Source: Euprymna scolopes | Taxonomy: Eukaryota > Mollusca > Cephalopoda > Sepiida > Sepiolidae | Direction: 5' to 3' | NCBI GenBank assembly: GCA_024364805.1 | Contig: CM044498.1 | Span: 41,561,395-41,625,394 of the forward strand | Length of the DNA stretch: 64,000 nt | Shown: one piece after another, positions 59,541 through 64,000 of the stretch | How the letters are laid out: each line of letters starts with the position of its first letter | How positions within the stretch are numbered: position 1 is the first letter of the stretch | Translations under genes and position numbers: made by a program | The notes under the pieces: model-generated | Told to the model about the DNA's origin: nothing | Seen by the model: only the letters and a program-made list of their open reading frames with translations | The model's database searches: none

Positions 59541-59736
59541 TCTTCGCAAGTGAGTCTGCGATAGTGTGTGTACATTGCCTGTACGGGCGCTTGTTGTGCA
59601 TTCGTTCGTGTTGAACGGTGGGTGTGTAGTTGCCAGTGTCTTCGCAAGTGAGTCTGCGATAGTGTGTGTACATTGTCTGTATCGGCGCTTGTTGTGCATT
59701 CGTTCGTGTTGAACGGTGAGTGTCCAGTTGCTGGCT
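59541..59736. repeat. 98-bp tandem duplication
   Basis: Two copies of a unit beginning TCTTCGCAAGTGAGTCTGCG (59541 and 59639) with few differences, in the internal region of the LTR element. Confidence 0.88.
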
Positions 59737-60345
59737 GTCAACAAAACTTCCAGTTGTGAGTTTATTAGTGTGCGTGGTACATCTTAACTCGTATTGTTGA
59801 TTCAACTTCTTCCTATGTGTTAATAGGGATGTCCTGTTATTGTTACTTTGTTGTTGCATCTGCTGTGCGGGAGAGAATGTGTATAGGCCTATGTGATTTT
59901 GTTCCTCGCGTTTGTTGCAGGGTAATGTCAGGAAACCGTGACAAATGTTTGTCAAGCTCGAATTTTTCTTTATATTTGGTATGAAGTCCACAGCTCCGTG
60001 TTTATTTTTCTGCCGAGTCTGATGAGGGGTTTCGTCATTGTAGTTCGTCCGCTGCTGGAGAAATTCTCTTTTTCCTCTCCGTCTGTATACCCAACATTGC
60101 TTGTGTTTAGTCAAATAACGGAGTGATGTGCCAGTTGTCTGAAAGGGAATGAGATTCTTGTCAGTAGTGGTTTATTTGTTTTTCTTTGTTGAAAAGTTTG
60201 TTTTTTTGTTTATTAATTAAAATTCGCGTCTCACTCAAAACAATTCATTCAAAAAAAAAGTAGGGTCACCATGTGTGTTCGTTTCATGTCAGTTGGTTGC
60301 CAGTTTGTTGTGGGGCTTGTGGTATAGAAGGAAATGCGTGTTCAT

Positions 60346-60363
60346 CTCACGTTTGGGTCACCA
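60346..60363 (-). other. Primer-binding site, tRNA-Trp type
   Basis: Minus-strand TGGTGACCCAAACGTGAG; nine bases match the tRNA-Trp 3' end complement exactly, followed by a partly matching ACGTGA. Confidence 0.65.
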
Positions 60364-60366
60364 ATT

Positions 60367-61061
60367 TGTTGTGGACTTCTGGATATATTATATATATCCT
60401 ACAAAATAGGAAAAATGAATTGAGTTGAGAAAGGAACGAACAACGCGTTTATCGAAATAAATGAACTAGAATTTATTTCATGAAGAAACAAAGGAAAGAA
60501 AAGGTTACAGCACGTGTTTAGTTTGGCATGCATCTCTAGCTGTTAGCTGGTGAGAGGGAAAGTCTATTGTTGTAGAGAGAGAGAGAGAGTGAGAAAGTCA
60601 ATCCAGGTCATGGAGAGAGAAAGTGTGTAAGGTGTACGTACTGTCTGTTGGCTCTTGCCCCACACATAGTAGCAGGTGACATGAGGTGCGCGGGCACGCA
60701 CCCTGCAGAGAGTGGTGGGTCCGTCGACCGCCCAGGTCGGGAGCCGAATTGAAAAAAAGGAAACAGCTCAGGTCTCTTGCTTTTGTAGTTGTTTCTGGCG
60801 CCTTTGCGCATGTGTGGATTTCCTTTAAAGGGGAAGTGACGTTGCCCATGTGTGCATATGTGTGCGCATATGTGTGCATACATGTGTGTGCGTTAGCATG
60901 TGTGTGTATGCGCATGAATGTGAGTGTATGTACATGAACGTGAATATATGTACGTGTGTGTACGTGCACACCTATGTTTGTGTGCGCATATGTGTATGAC
61001 AAGAAACGTGGTTTGAAATGTGAATTTGTGTTTTTGTGTGAGATTAGAAAAGGCTCGCACA
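60367..61061 (-). repeat. 5' LTR of non-autonomous element
   Basis: 695 bp, homologous to 58590-59277 along its whole length with scattered changes and small indels. Confidence 0.78.
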
Positions 61062-61595
61062 GGACATAAAACAGAGCATACCATGTGACAGAGATTATTC
61101 ACTTTCTGTCCCATCAGCGCTCGAAGAAAAACACTTTTCTCAAATCTTTTCTGACATCGTCGCTGGAGCCACCCAAGGAATACACAAAACACCGCACGTA
61201 AATTAAATCAGTTTAGTCCATCCAGGTCAAGATGCAGATTTTCCGGTAAACAATTCTGCTGACTCCGTCTTGTGGGACGTAAAAACACTAGCATGACTTC
61301 GAGTGCGTCATGTACCTAAATTCGCATGAAAATTTAATTCCTTTTTGCCTTATGTTTTTTTAAGGAACATTACTTCCTCAGTCCAGAAAGATTCTCTTAT
61401 TTAATTCCAGAATCAAAAACAAACTTTACTATTTCTTCTCTCGTGCGACGAGAGAGCATACATACGTAAAAAGAAAAAAAAAAAATGATGCTTCCTTTAA
61501 TAAATTTCAATATTAAATGTTGAAACCAGTCTTCATATTACTAATTATTGACACCTTTTATTTTTTTAATTTTTTATTTTTATTTTTATTTTTAG

Positions 61596-61679
61596 TTAAG
61601 GGTTGGGAGATATTTATCTATGCTCACACCACGGCTGTGATACCAGGCATCAGTGAATGTAGATCAATCACTTACACTG
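61596..61679 (+). CDS. Candidate host exon, unidentified
   Basis: 84 nt with a strong T-rich acceptor (TTTTTATTTTTAG) and donor GTAAAT. One frame is open throughout and reads KGWEIFIYAHTTAVIPGISE then CRSITYTG, with two leading and one trailing base (phases 2 and 1). Composition is protein-like and G+C is higher than the flanks. I cannot name the family. It may belong to a plus-strand gene continuing beyond the window, or be chance. Confidence 0.4.
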
Positions 61680-61834
61680 GTAAATAATTAAACATTTTAT
61701 AAATTTGAAAATGAATTTCTTCTATCAAATAATTACTAGGTACTGGCAAAATGAATGTCGACGCTCAAAATGTATAAACATTTTGACCCCTCCCTTTAGT
61801 TAAAAATTCACCAAAAATCATTATTTCCACAACG

Positions 61835-61990
61835 TTTTGATCCTCTGACCTTCTTCAAGGGTATCTCGTCAAACTCAGGAATCTGCACAGAATTTCAAAC
61901 AGGGCCCTTTATTTAATCAATAGAGGTAGCATGCTCTCATTCTGTCATTCATGATTGGGTAAAAGTCTTAAGTAATTCACAATCATAATA
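61835..61990 (+). mobile_element. Palindromic repeat, half copy
   Basis: GACCTTCTTCAAGGGTATCTC, TCAAACTCAGGAATCTGCAC and AAGTCTTAAGTAATTCACAAT match the left arm of the 30.3-kb element. Confidence 0.6.
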
Positions 61991-62012
61991 TAATACAAAT
62001 TTATAGTTTGTA

Positions 62013-62039
62013 AGATACTACACTTTGATCTTAGCCAAA
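62013..62039 (-). pseudogene. U2 snRNA-like fragment
   Basis: The minus strand reads TTTGGCTAAGATCAAAGTGT then AGTATCT, equal to the conserved 5' part of U2 snRNA (GGCUAAGAUCAAGUGUAGUAUCU) with one extra A. Neither the U2 5' end nor the downstream helices follow, so it is a fragment, not a gene. Confidence 0.55.
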
Positions 62040-62348
62040 TGTTTGTGTAAAACAATGATTAAATTGCGTAATGGATGCCACAGTAGCAACATATCTTGTG
62101 TCTTCAGGAGCGAGTGTTTTCAAGGAAAGCATGTGACGAAAGGGTATAACGTTCGAGACACGCCATTTCCTCCTAAGAAAGTTTTCTGCATTCGGCAGTG
62201 TACCTTGAACATCTGGCATCTGTGAATTATGTATTTTAAACGTACTACGATGACGTTTAATTCATTTTATTTAAGTTCTATATATAAAAAACATATTTGA
62301 TTATTTATAAAGATAGAAAAAAGACAAATTTTATAATTAAAATAGTAA

Positions 62349-62350
<2 letters not shown>

Positions 62351-62386
<36 letters not shown>
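62351..62386. repeat. (CTAT)n microsatellite
   Basis: Nine perfect CTAT units. Confidence 0.95.
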
Positions 62387-62394
62387 TTAAAAAT

Positions 62395-62398
<4 letters not shown>

Positions 62399-62459
<61 letters not shown>
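62399..62459. repeat. (GT)n microsatellite
   Basis: About 30 uninterrupted GT units, followed by CTCGACTCGGAAACGGCTGA, possibly part of a dispersed repeat. Confidence 0.95.
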
Positions 62460-62461
<2 letters not shown>

Positions 62462-63537
62462 TTTGTTCCCTCTCGACTCGGAAACGGCTGAGTCAACTTT
62501 TTAAAAATTTCACACAAATGTACTTGACGTGTCTGGGAGTGTTCTTATGTAGGTCTTGTATATATGTCCGATAAGTATCGAAAATCGATAATCAAAAAAT
62601 CTGATTAAAGAAAGAAGGTCTATTTTGACTAAAGTTAACACATTTATACAGCCCAACATCACAAATACATTTGAAAAGTTTTATCACTGCGCAAGCTGAA
62701 AAGCTCAGCCTATAAAATCAACTGTATAGTCTCTTATAAGACAGGAGCGTGTTCAAAGTAAATGTTTCTGTTTAGAGCACAATTAAACCATGATACTTGA
62801 CTTTTGCATTTAAGCTTTAATTCTAGCCAGATAATTTTATAAAATCCACAGTAGACTCTTTACAGTGCAATGTAGACTATAATGTAGTGTGAACTAAATC
62901 ACTCCGGGGAGGCATATGAAGCTTCCTCTCAGAACACTGTGGGGCTGTCCCTAACTGGAGCAGGCAATCAATCGATTTGATTAAAAAATGGGTAATGTCT
63001 CTGATTTCAATGACAATAAAAAGATGGACGGGTGGAATATTTGTTGATCCTCATTCAATCCCGAACAACGTTGGATCTGCTTGCTATTAACTAATAAAAA
63101 TCATTCATAATTTTGGACAAATACATATCTTCTTTAAGAAATACGTTAAAAAAATTCATTTGTAAAAAGGGAAACATTCTTATACATTCATTTTATTCAC
63201 TTTCTATTTAAAACAAAATGGTGACACTAATGCAGTTTAACATCTCTAAGCAAACTAATTCTGTTCATTGTAAAAAAGTTCCGTTTGCAAAGGAAGAATT
63301 AACAAAGCCCTCTCCCTGTTAAGAATGGCTTTCTAAATATTTTTGAAGATGCTAAACTTCACAAGTGGCAAAATTTTATTTTCATTATTAATCATTTCTG
63401 TAACTAAACATATTTCAATGAGAAAATGTCACTTTTGAAATTTTCTTATGCATTGACCTACATTTTGGTATGTTTAAAATATAACATTCAGAGGGGACAT
63501 ATTTTCAAGTTACACCGTCGAATGCAAAGGAAGTGGT
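62460..63537. other. Unassigned AT-rich region
   Basis: No ORF, RNA or repeat signature that I can support. Confidence 0.4.
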
Positions 63538-63867
63538 GTGTCTCAATCATTATGCCATTTCATTAAACATCAGTGTTTCATTGTATCTTGCCATTTTAGA
63601 AGAATTTTGTTCCAAGTTCAGGTCTACTTCTCAGATTTACTCAAAACTACATCTCTTCTGGATTCCATGAACTTGGAATTGCACTTCTGTTTGTTAACAG
63701 ACGAAAATCATAATTTGAAGTCAATTTTTCAAAATGTCGAAATCTACCAGGAAAAGATAATTTTCAAAGTTAAAGAAAATCGAGAACGAACCAAAAATCA
63801 TTATCGGATCAAAACAAATGAAATAATTGAACATAAACTTTTGTGTGAGATTGACTTTCTTAAATAG
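63538..63867 (+). CDS. Unidentified ORF, 109 codons
   Basis: Open frame ending in TAG. The C-terminal half is charged and protein-like (DENHNLKSIFQNVEIYQEKI, KVKENRERTKNHYRIKTNEI). A TTCTGTTTGTTAACAG acceptor-like site lies inside it at about 63700, so the second half could be a terminal exon. No family recognised; may be non-coding. Confidence 0.25.
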   Translation: MSQSLCHFIKHQCFIVSCHFRRILFQVQVYFSDLLKTTSLLDSMNLELHFCLLTDENHNLKSIFQNVEIYQEKIIFKVKENRERTKNHYRIKTNEIIEHKLLCEIDFLK

Positions 63868-63884
63868 ATTGTCCTAAGACTTTC

Positions 63885-63960
63885 TTACCTTTTTTAGTAA
63901 TGGGTCACCACTTATCAAGACTCGGGGAGGGGGGGTGAAGCACTCGAAAATAAGGGTTAA
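63885..63960 (-). mobile_element. LINE 3'-end fragment
   Basis: The minus strand has CGAGTCTTGATAAGTGGTGA followed by an A-rich end, the 3' signature also found at 2590 and 25800. Confidence 0.5.
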
Positions 63961-63965
63961 ATAGA

Positions 63966-64000
63966 TTGTCCTAAGTAATTCACAATCAGTAACACAAATT
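63966..64000 (+). repeat. Palindromic repeat arm, cut by window edge
   Basis: TCCTAAGTAATTCACAATC matches the arm motif at 17050, 30475 and 61970. Confidence 0.5.

Larger units (their letters stand above)
58590..61061 (-). mobile_element. Non-autonomous LTR element (TRIM/LARD-like), no gag-pol
   Basis: Two direct LTRs (58590-59277 and 60367-61061) enclose 1.09 kb. Read on the minus strand: 5' LTR, then three bases inside it a primer site TGGTGACCCAAACGTGAG resembling the tRNA-Trp complement, then non-coding internal DNA with a 98-bp tandem repeat, then an A/G-rich tract (AAAAAAAAAGGGGGGAGTAT) directly before the 3' LTR, which starts TGTGCGAGCC. No gag, protease, RT or integrase motif is visible; ORFs inside are chance. 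No clear target duplication. A CsRn1-like Gypsy is a plausible helper because that clade uses tRNA-Trp. Confidence 0.75.

Noticed and set aside
59416-60114. 232-codon minus-strand ORF as a possible gag
   Set aside because: It covers the internal tandem repeat of the non-autonomous LTR element; no capsid, zinc-knuckle or protease pattern, and its Thr/His/Asn bias comes from GT-rich DNA.

Overview
The window is animal nuclear DNA: very AT-rich, intron-rich, with single-exon ORFs almost absent and old transposable elements everywhere. The LINE family, the Ty3/Gypsy and Ty1/Copia elements, the mariner relics and the long (TA)n, (CTAT)n and (GT)n tracts fit a mollusc, most likely a cephalopod. That placement is an inference from repeat style; no marker gene proves it.

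Two host genes are recognisable and converge tail to tail. (1) On the plus strand, 1301-9740, are the last four coding exons of DDX42, a DEAD-box RNA helicase linked to U2 snRNP. The window opens just downstream of helicase motif VI, and the protein ends in a short basic tail (KRKKKSRWD). (2) On the minus strand, 44778-11909, is a complete seven-exon COMMD3 gene. All exon phases agree and give a 191-residue protein, close to the 195 of human COMMD3. Its first intron is about 13.3 kb and has been enlarged by nested retroelements. Neither gene is visible as a long ORF; both were read from exon pieces bounded by AG/GT.

The rest is mobile DNA. 1-10 kb: DDX42 introns with a mariner foldback and a LINE tail. 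12-21 kb: COMMD3 introns with foldback elements, a head-to-tail array of three tRNA-like composite repeats and a mariner transposase relic. 23-32 kb: five or more LINE fragments, one with the inverted 5' end typical of twin priming, and a 559-bp palindromic tRNA-like element with a 12-bp target duplication. 34-43 kb: a LINE split by a Ty1/Copia element, itself split by another LINE; the Copia is flanked by an unexpected 79-bp direct repeat. 45-51 kb, upstream of COMMD3: a Mag-like Gypsy 3' end interrupted by a CsRn1-like Gypsy element, which holds a solo LTR. 52-57 kb: LINE and mariner pieces. 58.6-61.1 kb: a non-autonomous LTR element with a tRNA-Trp-type primer site and no gag-pol. 61.5-64 kb: a possible unassigned host exon, a U2 snRNA-like fragment, microsatellites and LINE tails.

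No CRISPR array, bacterial operon or intact autonomous transposon was found. The LTR elements all look broken. The points most worth a second look are the 79-bp Copia-flanking repeat, the palindromic tRNA-core family, the tandem composite array and the small non-autonomous LTR element whose LTR family also occurs as a solo copy at 49.2-50.1 kb.
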